Shown: piece after piece, positions 43,106 to 50,915 of the stretch
Layout of the letters: each line of letters begins with the position of its first letter
How positions within the stretch are numbered: position 1 is the first letter of the stretch
From: Candidatus Krumholzibacteriia bacterium
GTDB taxonomy: Bacteria > Krumholzibacteriota > Krumholzibacteriia > G020349025
Direction of reading: 5' to 3'
Length of the DNA stretch: 64,000 bases
Assembly (NCBI GenBank): GCA_035649275.1
Contig: DASRJW010000134.1
Coordinates: 1-64,000, forward strand
Notes under the pieces: model-generated
Told to the model about the DNA's origin: nothing
Seen by the model: only the letters and a program-made list of their open reading frames with translations
Database searches by the model: none
Made by a program: the position numbers and the translations under genes

Positions 43106-44809
43106 ATGCCACCGGAGCGGGCCCGTGCCGGTTTCCTCCTCGCCCTGGTGGCGGCAGCCGGAACGGTCGCGGTGCGCGCCTGGGTGGCGCCGGCGCCCGC
43201 CGCTGCAGCCGAGCCTGCGACCGCCGCGGACCCGACGACCCCGGCGCCGGAGGCGGTGCTGGCGTCGGCGCTGCACCCCGCCGTGGGTGGCGGCGATTTC
43301 GAGTTCTATGTCGATGCCGCTGCCATGGCGCCGGCCGACAACGGCTTGGTGCGGACCCGGCTGCTGCTGCAATTCCCCTTGCGCGAATTCCTGGAGCAGA
43401 CCGGCGAGAACAGCGCCGAGCTCCACCTCCTGGCCCTGGCCTACGAAGCCGGCGGCGCTCTCGCGGCGCTGCAGTCGAAGTCGCCGGCTCCGGCCTCCGA
43501 CCCGGAGGCGCCGCGCCAGGAAGCAGAGCGCTCCGACCGCGCCGTGCACGAGCTCCTCGAAGACTTCGGCGGCATCACCCCGCAGGCACGGGCCGAGGCG
43601 ATCTCGCGGCTCGAGGCGCCGGCGCTGCAACAGCTGCGCGCTACGGATTACCAGCTGGCGGAGATCTACCTCGATCTCGCCCCGGGTGAGCACGTCCTCG
43701 AGGTGCAGGTGGAAAACCTCTCGCGGCTCAAGAAGGGTCTCCTGGACAAACTGCGGAAGCGGCATCTCACCGGCACCGCCCGCTTGCTCTTGCAGGTGCC
43801 GGATTTCGGCGCCCGTCCGGCGCTCTCGGATCCGGTCTTCCTGGCGGGACACGGGAAACTGCAGCACTACGCGGCGCGGGTCTACGGCTTGCTCAACGAC
43901 TCGCTGCACGTGCGCAGCGTCTTGTGGACCGACGCTCCGGCCCGTATCGACATCGTGGCTCACGATCGCGACGGCGCCGTGCACTGGCGCGACTCGCTCC
44001 TGGTACAGCAAGCCGGCCGCCAGGAGCTCCACTTCGGTGCCAGCATCCAAACCTTGCCGGCCGGGCAATATGTCCTCACGCTCAGCGCCCAGACCGCCGC
44101 GGCGCAAGTGACGACGCGGCGCAGCTTCGATGTCGCCTGGTCCCTGTCGTCGTGGCGGAAGTCGCGCCGCGACCTCGAGTTCGAGGCCGAGACGATCCTC
44201 ACCGAAGAGGAATTCCGGGCCTACGACAGCCTGCCGCTCGGGGAGAAGGAGCGCTACCTCGACGCCTTCTGGCAGCGTCACGATCCCACCCCCGACACCG
44301 CCTTGAACGAGCTGCAGGCGGAGTTCCAGCGCCGCGTCGCCTTCGCCGACGCGCAGTTCTCCGAGACTGTCCGCGGCGCCCGCACCCATCGCGGCAAGGT
44401 GTACATCCGCTTCGGCCCGCCCAACGAGGTGCAAGCCGAAGCGGTGCCCAGCCATCTCGCCGGCGAGGGCGCCGAGGACCTGGTGGCGAAGGTGGACGAT
44501 CCCTACACCCCGGCGTCGGAGGAAGTGCTGGGGGTGCCGGCGCCGACCCAGTCCCGCGACTTCCGCAGCAGCGCCGAGCAGGCGCAGCTCAAGAGCGAAG
44601 CGCGCCGGGTCGTCGGTCCGGCGCGAGAGCTGATCAGCTACGAGCTCTGGGTCTACCTCGGACACGGACAGCCACTCATGCCGCGCGACGTCGTTGGCAT
44701 CGACGCAGGCTTCCGTCTGCTCTTCATGGACACCCAGGGATTCGGCCAGTTCCTGCTGCGCAAATCCTCGGTGACCCTGGACATCCCGGGACTGCACTCC
44801 ACCTACTAA
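43106..44809 (+). CDS. GWxTD-domain-like exported protein (motif degenerate)
   Basis: A 567-residue exported protein. A signal peptide and an Ala/Pro-rich linker precede a beta-rich region (about 65-340). A C-terminal GWxTD-type domain begins ILTEEEFRAYDSLPLGEKERYLDAFWQRHDPTPDT. The motif that names the family is missing: where a Y-x-GWxTDRGRVYI phrase is expected, the sequence is RGARTHRGKVYIRFGPPNEV. The end YELWVYLG, then FRLLFMDTQGFGQFLL, again fits the family. The ATG at 43106 has GAGGGG upstream. It lies 98 nt after porV and probably ends that operon. A second, intact GWxTD protein is encoded at 48460. The function of the family is unknown. Confidence 0.75.
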   Translation: MPPERARAGFLLALVAAAGTVAVRAWVAPAPAAAAEPATAADPTTPAPEAVLASALHPAVGGGDFEFYVDAAAMAPADNGLVRTRLLLQFPLREFLEQTGENSAELHLLALAYEAGGALAALQSKSPAPASDPEAPRQEAERSDRAVHELLEDFGGITPQARAEAISRLEAPALQQLRATDYQLAEIYLDLAPGEHVLEVQVENLSRLKKGLLDKLRKRHLTGTARLLLQVPDFGARPALSDPVFLAGHGKLQHYAARVYGLLNDSLHVRSVLWTDAPARIDIVAHDRDGAVHWRDSLLVQQAGRQELHFGASIQTLPAGQYVLTLSAQTAAAQVTTRRSFDVAWSLSSWRKSRRDLEFEAETILTEEEFRAYDSLPLGEKERYLDAFWQRHDPTPDTALNELQAEFQRRVAFADAQFSETVRGARTHRGKVYIRFGPPNEVQAEAVPSHLAGEGAEDLVAKVDDPYTPASEEVLGVPAPTQSRDFRSSAEQAQLKSEARRVVGPARELISYELWVYLGHGQPLMPRDVVGIDAGFRLLFMDTQGFGQFLLRKSSVTLDIPGLHSTY

Positions 44810-44902
44810 AGGCCTGCTTCTGCACGCTAGAGGCTCGGCTGTGCACGAGGCGAGGGCGCCAGCGGCAACGTTTTCTGCCTTCGCCCGGCTCTCCTGGGGT
44901 GG

Positions 44903-44931
44903 TTGACAGCGCTGGGGGGAGCCGCTATATT
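44903..44931 (+). promoter_or_regulatory. Near-consensus sigma70 promoter of the exbB operon
   Basis: TTGACA (44903-44908), 17 nt and TATATT (44926-44931), identical in both hexamers and spacing to 35997-36025 and again with a six-G run in the spacer. It leaves a leader of about 155 nt before exbB. Confidence 0.8.
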
Positions 44932-45093
44932 TCCCGCGCTTCACCGCTAATTGCGATATCCCCAAGGGTTTATCGAGATCCGCGGGAATCCGGACGGAGT
45001 CGAGGACCGCCTCGCGAGCGGCGAAGAGGGAACACCGTGCAGCCGGAAAGGGGACGCCGCCGTGGCGCCGCGCGCCCGGAGTGCCAGCCGATC

Positions 45094-45930
45094 ATGAAGA
45101 AGAATCGACCTCTCGTTCTGCTCAGTGTGCTCGCGTTCATTCTCGCCGCCGGCGTCCTGGCGGTCCGTCCCGTCCTGTCGCAACAGGACCGTCCCATGAG
45201 CGAGGAAACCGCGCTGCCCCAACCGGTGGATACCACCGCCAGCGCCGTGGTGCCTCCCACGACCCCGCCGGCGCCAGCGGTCGCCACGCCGCCGCCGGTG
45301 GAGCGCTCCGGCGTCTGGCTCGTCCTCGACTGGTTCAATCGCGGCGGCCTCTTCATGTGGCCCATCCTTTTTTGCTCCGTCGTCGCCGTCACCTTCATCA
45401 TCGAGCGCAGCATCACCTTGCTGCGCGCCCGCACCAACACGCGGAATTTCATGTCCGATGTCTTGAACGCGGTGCGGCGCGACGGCGTCCCCGCCGCCGA
45501 GCGTGTCTGCGAGCAGACCCGCGGCCCCATCGCCGCCATCGTCTTCTCCGGGCTGAAGCACGCCAACCGCGGCTCCGAGGCGGTAGAAAAAGCCATCGAG
45601 ACCGCCGGGGCGGTGGAGCTCTCCTTCCTCGAACGGGGTCTCGTCTGGCTCGCCACGGTGTCCACCATCGCGCCGTTGCTCGGCTTCCTCGGTACGGTGT
45701 CCGGCATGATCCACGCCTTCGACGCCATTGCCGCCGCCGATCAGGTGAGCGCCAAGTTGGTGGCGAGCGGGATCTCCGAGGCCCTCATCACCACCGAAGC
45801 CGGGCTCATCGTCGCCATTCCTGCCAGCCTCTGTCACAACTTCTTCCTCCAGCAGATCGACCGCTTCGTCATCGAGATGGAGGAAAGCTCCAGCGAGCTG
45901 GTCAACACCATCGACGAACTGCGCTCCTGA
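45094..45930 (+). CDS. ExbB/TolQ/MotA-type proton channel subunit
   Basis: A 278-residue inner-membrane protein. An N-terminal signal-like helix (LVLLSVLAFILAAGVLAV) and a Pro/Thr-rich periplasmic stretch (about 30-75) precede the ExbB core. The core has TM1 at about 84-104 (GGLFMWPILFCSVVAVTFIIER), a cytoplasmic domain, TM2 (LATVSTIAPLLGFLGTVSGMI) and TM3 (EALITTEAGLIVAIPASLCHNFF). The TM2-TM3 region matches the proton channel consensus. The extra N-terminal helix is known from some ExbB proteins. Together with two ExbD genes it should form a proton-motive-force motor. Promoter at 44903. Confidence 0.88.
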   Translation: MKKNRPLVLLSVLAFILAAGVLAVRPVLSQQDRPMSEETALPQPVDTTASAVVPPTTPPAPAVATPPPVERSGVWLVLDWFNRGGLFMWPILFCSVVAVTFIIERSITLLRARTNTRNFMSDVLNAVRRDGVPAAERVCEQTRGPIAAIVFSGLKHANRGSEAVEKAIETAGAVELSFLERGLVWLATVSTIAPLLGFLGTVSGMIHAFDAIAAADQVSAKLVASGISEALITTEAGLIVAIPASLCHNFFLQQIDRFVIEMEESSSELVNTIDELRS

Positions 45931-45981
45931 GCCACGGCCGGGCGCGGCCGCCGCGGCCGCACCGGGCCGCCGGGGAGGCCG

Positions 45982-46407
45982 ATGAGGCGACGCAGGCGGC
46001 GACTCGCGACGGAGGAGATCCCGCAAGCGTCGCTCCCGGACATCGCCTTCCTCTTGATGATTTTCTTCATCGCCGCCACGGTGTTCGGCGTCGAACACGG
46101 TTTGCCCGTGGTGCTGCCGAGCGCGCAGAAGAGCCCGCGCCTCGCCGTGCAGCAGAGCGAGGTCTTCCGCCTCGAAGTCCGCGCCGACGGCTCCGTGCTG
46201 GCGGAACGCCGCCCGGTGCGGGTGGAGCAGATCGGACCGCTGCTGGTGGAAAGGCAGCGGCAACGGCAGGCGCAAGGCAAGGCCGAGCTCGTCGTCATCC
46301 TCGAGACCCATCCCGACGCCGCCTACGAGCTCTGGGTGGCGGTGCTGGATCAGGTGCGTTTCGCTGGCTGCCGCCGCGTTGCCCTCGCCACCACGCCGGG
46401 GAAGTGA
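45982..46407 (+). CDS. ExbD/TolR-family protein (first)
   Basis: A 141-residue motor subunit. A very basic cytoplasmic N terminus (RRRRRR) is followed by one transmembrane helix with the conserved proton-carrying aspartate (SLPDIAFLLMIFFIAATVF) and a periplasmic domain of about 100 residues. It begins 51 nt after exbB and ends 6 nt before the second ExbD gene. Confidence 0.9.
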   Translation: MRRRRRRLATEEIPQASLPDIAFLLMIFFIAATVFGVEHGLPVVLPSAQKSPRLAVQQSEVFRLEVRADGSVLAERRPVRVEQIGPLLVERQRQRQAQGKAELVVILETHPDAAYELWVAVLDQVRFAGCRRVALATTPGK

Positions 46408-46413
46408 GCGGCG

Positions 46414-46842
46414 ATGCGACGCGCACCGGGCCGCTTCCACGCCAGGCACAAACCGCTGGCGCGCATTCCCACCGAATCCTTGGCCGACATCGCCTTCCTG
46501 CTCCTCATTTTCTACCTCACCTCGGCGCTCATCCGCCCCGAGCAGGGCCTGCACCTGGACCTGCCCTGGGCCACGAACACCATGCGCCAGCCCCGCGAGC
46601 AGATCGCGCACATCTGGATCGACGCCGACGGGCGTGTCATGATCAACGACCTTTACGTGGCCGTGGCAGAGATCGCCCCGATCCTGGGGCGCAAACTGCG
46701 GGAGAGTCCGAATCTCATCGTCGCGCTCAACAGCGACCGGCGCACGCACTACCGGTATGTGCAGCGGGTCCTGGATGAGATGAAGAAGGCCGAGGCGGTG
46801 CGGGTGTCGTTCACGGCGCGCCCCCGCGGACCGGGCTCCTGA
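46414..46842 (+). CDS. ExbD/TolR-family protein (second)
   Basis: A 142-residue paralogue of the preceding gene. The transmembrane helix again carries the essential aspartate (SLADIAFLLLIFYLTSALI). The periplasmic domain (HIWIDADGRVMINDLYVAV) has the ExbD/TolR fold pattern. Two distinct ExbD subunits beside one ExbB are common in FCB-type genomes and probably form a heterodimer in the motor. Confidence 0.9.
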   Translation: MRRAPGRFHARHKPLARIPTESLADIAFLLLIFYLTSALIRPEQGLHLDLPWATNTMRQPREQIAHIWIDADGRVMINDLYVAVAEIAPILGRKLRESPNLIVALNSDRRTHYRYVQRVLDEMKKAEAVRVSFTARPRGPGS

Positions 46843-46888
46843 GGGGCATGCCCTGTAACCCCTTGGGAGCATGCACGTACTAGGAGGA

Positions 46889-46941
46889 GGCCGCGGCTGG
46901 CGGCCAGGATTGGAAACCCGTCGGGCGGGGGTCCCCGCCCG
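46889..46941. repeat. Two adjacent intercistronic hairpins before the TolC-family gene
   Basis: Arms GGCCGC (46889-46894) and GCGGCC (46900-46905) have a 5-nt loop. CGGGCGGGG (46922-46930) and CCCCGCCCG (46933-46941) are perfect around a 2-nt centre. They fill most of the 127-bp gap between exbD and the TolC-family gene and have no T-run. They may stabilise mRNA or be REP-like repeats. Confidence 0.45.
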
Positions 46942-46969
46942 CTCCCACACTGGAAGAGGTGATCCGCCG

Positions 46970-48463
46970 ATGACTGGGTGCAAGATGCGCCGCCGCGTGG
47001 CTGTCGCAACCTCTCTCCTGGCTGTCTGCCTGGCGGTGTCCGGCGCCGGCCGGCCGGCCGGGGCGCAGACCCCGCCGCTCCCTGCGCCGGTGCCGCGGCC
47101 GGGGCCGGCGACGGAAGAGGTCGAGGTGCCGTCCTTCCTCCGTCTCTCCGATGCCATCCGCATCGCCATGGCGGGCAGCACCCAGCTGGGTAGCCGGCAG
47201 GCCCAGTTGGCGGCGTCGCGCAAGGCCCGGACCGCCTCGATCTTCGCCCTGGGACCGGACCTCAATGCGCAGGCTGTCCTGCAGCGGGCGACACGCACGG
47301 ACTTCGACGTCACCCAGACGACGTCGGTGCCGACCAACATCGAGAGCGTCGTCACCACCGATGGCGACACCCTCACCTTCGGAACCAACCCGGTGGATCA
47401 GACCGTCGACCTCGGCGACGTCGACGAGACTTCGAAGTTCAAGCAGGTGCAGATCTCCTCGTCGATCCGTCTGTTCGACGGCTTCGCCAACTACTACCGC
47501 ATCGGCGCCGCGAACAACGCCGTTCGCTCCGACGAATTCGATGCCATGTACACCTCCACCGTCGTGCAAGCCACGGTCATCGAGTCCTACTACAATCTGC
47601 TCCGCGCCCAGCTCCTGCTCGACGTCGCCGAGGACGCCGTGAAGGTGTCGCAGGAACAGCTCGATCGCACCCAGGCGCTGTACGAGCTGGGATCGGCGGC
47701 GCGCAGCGACGTCCTCAAGTCCCAGGTGCAGCTCGGGCAGACGCGGTTGACCCTGGTGCAGGCACGCAACGGCGAGCGCCAGGGGCGGGCCAATCTGGTG
47801 CACAGCATGAACCTGTTCCACCAACCGGATTTCGGCATCGATACCACACTGGCGACGATCCCAGAAGAGACCGTCGACTTCGACGCGGAGGTGCAGTTCG
47901 CCCGCAACAACCGCCTGGATGTGCAATCGTTGCGCGAGGTCGAGAAAGCCCAGGGCAAGCGCGTCGTCGTCGCCCGCGGACCGCTCTTGCCCTCGCTGGA
48001 TTTCTCCTACGACGTGGCCTATACGGACCAGGAGTCGCAGTTCCGCTTCGGCGCCCAGAAGACGCGCAATCGTTCTTGGGCCTTCTTCGCCAACTGGAAC
48101 GTCTTCGACCGTTACCAGGTGTACGCGAACATCAGCCAGGCCAAGGCGAACCAGCGGGTGGCGGAGTACAATCGCCGCCAGGTGGAGCTGGATGCAGTGC
48201 GGGAGATTCGCGAGTTCGTCAACGAGATGCAAGAAGCACGGGAGCGCTACACCGTGGCGCGGGAGAACGTGGAACGTTCCCGCGAGGACCTGCGTCTGGC
48301 GCAGGAGAAGTTCCGCGTCGGCGCCGGGACCATCCTGGACGTCACCACGGCGGAGTCCGATCTGACCACGACGCGCGCCTCGGAAGTGCAGGCCATCGTG
48401 GACTACCGCATCTCCCGCGCCCGGCTGAATCGGGCCACGGGAAGGCCGCTCGCCGAATTGTGA
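46970..48463 (+). CDS. TolC-family outer-membrane protein of the ExbBD cluster
   Basis: A 497-residue outer-membrane factor-like protein. A signal peptide (VAVATSLLAVCLAVSGAGRPAGA) precedes the two-fold TolC repeat: LRLSDAIRIAMAGSTQLGSRQAQL, long helices, then a second half ending VDYRISRARLNRATGR. The strand segments FKQVQISSSIRLFDGFANYY and RSWAFFANWNVFDRY are the usual beta-barrel parts. The ATG at 46970 has GAGGTGAT upstream. No adaptor or inner-membrane pump accompanies it. Its partners are ExbB/ExbD upstream and a GWxTD lipoprotein whose start overlaps its stop by 4 nt. Confidence 0.87.
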   Translation: MTGCKMRRRVAVATSLLAVCLAVSGAGRPAGAQTPPLPAPVPRPGPATEEVEVPSFLRLSDAIRIAMAGSTQLGSRQAQLAASRKARTASIFALGPDLNAQAVLQRATRTDFDVTQTTSVPTNIESVVTTDGDTLTFGTNPVDQTVDLGDVDETSKFKQVQISSSIRLFDGFANYYRIGAANNAVRSDEFDAMYTSTVVQATVIESYYNLLRAQLLLDVAEDAVKVSQEQLDRTQALYELGSAARSDVLKSQVQLGQTRLTLVQARNGERQGRANLVHSMNLFHQPDFGIDTTLATIPEETVDFDAEVQFARNNRLDVQSLREVEKAQGKRVVVARGPLLPSLDFSYDVAYTDQESQFRFGAQKTRNRSWAFFANWNVFDRYQVYANISQAKANQRVAEYNRRQVELDAVREIREFVNEMQEARERYTVARENVERSREDLRLAQEKFRVGAGTILDVTTAESDLTTTRASEVQAIVDYRISRARLNRATGRPLAEL

Positions 48464-49752
48464 GCCGGCGGTGGGCGACGGGTAAGGGCGCCTGGACCCG
48501 GCGTGGCGACCACGGGCTCGCGGCCCTGGCCGTGCTCGCCGTGGCCGGTTGCGCCGGCACGGCGCGGCTCTCCGAGCCTTCGCCTTTCTCCACCCTCCTC
48601 GCCGCGCAGCTGGCGTGGACGGAAAGCGACCGCCCGCTCTACCGCATCAGCGCCTCCCTGCCGCGCCGCGAGCTGGCGGCGCTAGGAGGGGGCGACGGCG
48701 TGGTGCGCTTGGTCCTGAGCGGCATCATCCGCAGCCGCTCGGGGAAGCGGCTGGGTGACGGAGCCTGGGCGCGCCAGCTCGCCGTCACCGACCTCGCCGG
48801 CCCCGGCGAGCTGCGCTGGTGCGTGGATCTCGCCACCGGGCCCGGAGCCCAGGACCTGGAGCTCAGCGTCCTGGTGCAGGGGCGACCCTGGGGGGCGCCA
48901 TGGCACCGGCGGTTCACCGTTCCCACCCCCACCCCGGCAGCGCTGTTCTTGGGCGAACCCATCCTCCTGGCGCGACCCGCCGGCGGGGAGCCTGCGGCCG
49001 ATTCTCCTTGCCAGCGCCTCCTCCTGGGTGGCACGTACGATGCGAGCAGCGCCCCAGTGCAGGTGCAGGGCGCGATCTACGATTTCGCCCCCGCCGGAGC
49101 GGGGGAGTACGAGCTTTCCTGGAGCGTCCGCGCCCTGGAGGCCCCGACGAACGTGCCGGCGCCCGCGGCGGTTCCGGAAACACGGAAGCTGTCGCGAGAG
49201 GGTCTGGTGACGCCGTTCGCCCTCGACCTCCCCATGGCAGACCTGGGGGAGCACGAGCTCGCTCTGCAGGTGCGAAGCGGGGAGCGGACCGCCGCGGCGA
49301 CGCAGTCCTTCGCCCTCACCCTGTACGACTTGGCAGGCCTCGGGCCGGGCTCCGGAGAGCTGGCGCTGCTCCGTCTGCTGCTGTCGCCGGGCGCCGCCGA
49401 CTCGCTCGCCGCGTCGCCGCCGGAGCGGCGCGAGTCACTCTGGCAGGAACTCTGGCGCCGCCGCGATCCGGATCCGAGCACGCCGGCGAACGAAGTGCGC
49501 GAGCAAGCCCTGGCCCGGGTGCGCCAGGCCAACCTCCGCTTCGGCGTCACGGCGCCGGGCTGGAACACCGACCGCGGCCGGGTCTTCATTGCCCGCGGCG
49601 CTCCGGATCGGGTGGACAGCATGGCGAATCCGGAGGGTTTCGACCGCATCGAACGCTGGACCTACGCGGCGAGCAACACCGTCTACGTCTTCGTCGATCG
49701 CGACGGGCGCGGCGAGTACACCTTGCAGCGCACTAACGCCGCGGACGACTAG
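48460..49752 (+). CDS. GWxTD-domain lipoprotein
   Basis: A 430-residue lipoprotein. The signal ends in LAVAGC with the cysteine as lipid site. A beta-rich central region precedes a C-terminal GWxTD domain with LWQELWRRRDPDPSTPANE and the intact motif in APGWNTDRGRVFIARGAPDRVD, closing with NTVYVFVDRDGRGEYTL. The GTG start overlaps the TolC-family stop, so the pair is translationally coupled. The domain is common in FCB-type bacteria but its role is not known. The coupling to a TolC-family protein suggests a periplasmic-side outer-membrane component of the same complex. Confidence 0.82.
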   Translation: MSRRWATGKGAWTRRGDHGLAALAVLAVAGCAGTARLSEPSPFSTLLAAQLAWTESDRPLYRISASLPRRELAALGGGDGVVRLVLSGIIRSRSGKRLGDGAWARQLAVTDLAGPGELRWCVDLATGPGAQDLELSVLVQGRPWGAPWHRRFTVPTPTPAALFLGEPILLARPAGGEPAADSPCQRLLLGGTYDASSAPVQVQGAIYDFAPAGAGEYELSWSVRALEAPTNVPAPAAVPETRKLSREGLVTPFALDLPMADLGEHELALQVRSGERTAAATQSFALTLYDLAGLGPGSGELALLRLLLSPGAADSLAASPPERRESLWQELWRRRDPDPSTPANEVREQALARVRQANLRFGVTAPGWNTDRGRVFIARGAPDRVDSMANPEGFDRIERWTYAASNTVYVFVDRDGRGEYTLQRTNAADD

Positions 49753-49759
49753 GAGAGCG

Positions 49760-50779
49760 ATGCAAGACCTGGCTCCGTTCGAAGCGAGCATCCGCGCCGC
49801 CCTGGCGGCGGAAGGCCTGGATCCACGCGGCCATTTCTGGCGCTTGCGTCCCGCCGCCGGCGGCGTCCAGCTGGAGGCGACGGAGGCGAGCTTCGCCCGC
49901 CGCGGACAGGAAGCACTGCGGCAGCAGTTCCCAGGCAGCCGCGTCGAGGTGGTGCTCCTTCCCGCCCCGGAGCTGCAAGCGCAGCGCGCCTGGGTGAAGG
50001 CGAGCGTCGCCGAGGTGCGCGCCGAACCCAAGCACGAAGCAGCGCAGACCACCCAGGCGTTGCAAGGAGAGGTGTTGGAGCCGCTGCTACACGAGGAAGG
50101 CTGGCTGCTGGCGCGCCTGCCCGATGGCTATCTCGGTTGGGTGCGGGACTGGCACCTGCGCTGGACCGACGCCGCGGTGCCGTCGGCCTTCGCCGCCCGG
50201 ACGGACGCGCGCATCGCCTCGCCCCTGGTGCGCCTGCGCGAGACTCCCGGGCCCGGCGCGGCGCCGGTAGCCGAGAGCCCGCTCGGCACCGCTGTCGTCC
50301 GCCGGCAGGAGCGGGACGACTGGGTGGAGATCGAGCTTCCCGGCGGGGCCGTGGGCTGGGTGCGGCGGCAAGCGCTGCGCCCGGGCAGCGGGCTCTGGGA
50401 GACGGCGGCGCCGTCGTTGTTGGACATGCTGCAAGGTTTTCTCGGCGTGCCCTATCTCTGGGGCGGGAAGAGTCCGAAGGGTTTCGACTGCTCCGGCCTG
50501 GTGCAGTTCGCCTTCGCGCTCCACGGCGTGCCGCTGCCGAGGGATTCGGATCAGCAGTTCGGTTGCGGCGTCCCGGTGCAGCAGTTCACCGCCGGCGATC
50601 TGCTCTTCTTCGGGCGGGAGCGCATCGGCCACGTCGGCGTTGCTCTCGACGCGCACCGCTTCATCCATGCCCGCGGCGAGGTGCGGCGCGACTCGCTCGC
50701 GCCGGACAGTCCGCTCCACGCGCCGGAGCTCGCTGCCATCCTGCGCGGCGGCCGCCGGCTCTTGCCCCCGCCGCGGTGA
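49760..50779 (+). CDS. NlpC/P60 cysteine peptidase with two SH3-like domains
   Basis: A 339-residue protein. An N-terminal unknown region (1-75) is followed by two SH3b-like modules (about 80-135 and 150-208, each ending GW-V-R) and a C-terminal NlpC/P60 domain with nucleophile C244 (GFDCSGLVQ), H291 (RIGHVGVAL) and a third polar residue near H303. Such enzymes cut gamma-D-Glu-meso-DAP bonds in wall peptides. No signal peptide is visible at the chosen start, which overlaps an AGGAGAG site 3 nt before the ATG; it may act on recycled muropeptides in the cytoplasm or use a non-classical route. It starts 7 nt after the GWxTD lipoprotein. Confidence 0.85.
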   Translation: MQDLAPFEASIRAALAAEGLDPRGHFWRLRPAAGGVQLEATEASFARRGQEALRQQFPGSRVEVVLLPAPELQAQRAWVKASVAEVRAEPKHEAAQTTQALQGEVLEPLLHEEGWLLARLPDGYLGWVRDWHLRWTDAAVPSAFAARTDARIASPLVRLRETPGPGAAPVAESPLGTAVVRRQERDDWVEIELPGGAVGWVRRQALRPGSGLWETAAPSLLDMLQGFLGVPYLWGGKSPKGFDCSGLVQFAFALHGVPLPRDSDQQFGCGVPVQQFTAGDLLFFGRERIGHVGVALDAHRFIHARGEVRRDSLAPDSPLHAPELAAILRGGRRLLPPPR

Positions 50780-50915
50780 CGCGGCGGGGTCCTTGCCCCA
50801 GGGGCGCGAAAGCCTGCGCTGCGAGAGCGCGCACCGCGGCATCCCGCGCCCTGCTGCCACACTTCCCGAAGGGTCCCCGCCTTGCACCGGCGGCAACCCG
50901 AAGGGAGTGCCGCGG

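Noticed and set aside
44931-44988. 8-bp inverted repeat (TTCCCGCG and CGCGGGAA) as an RNA hairpin in the exbB leader
   Set aside because: The left arm overlaps the -10 element and would not be transcribed; it could be a protein site, but nothing else supports that.
45931-45981. Repeated GCGGCCGC boxes between exbB and exbD as a regulatory repeat
   Set aside because: Two overlapping GC octamers in a short GC-rich spacer are within expectation.
44947-47388. Minus-strand open frame of about 813 codons opposite exbB, exbD and tolC
   Set aside because: It spans three real genes and their gaps, has no motif, and its composition is typical of an antisense shadow.
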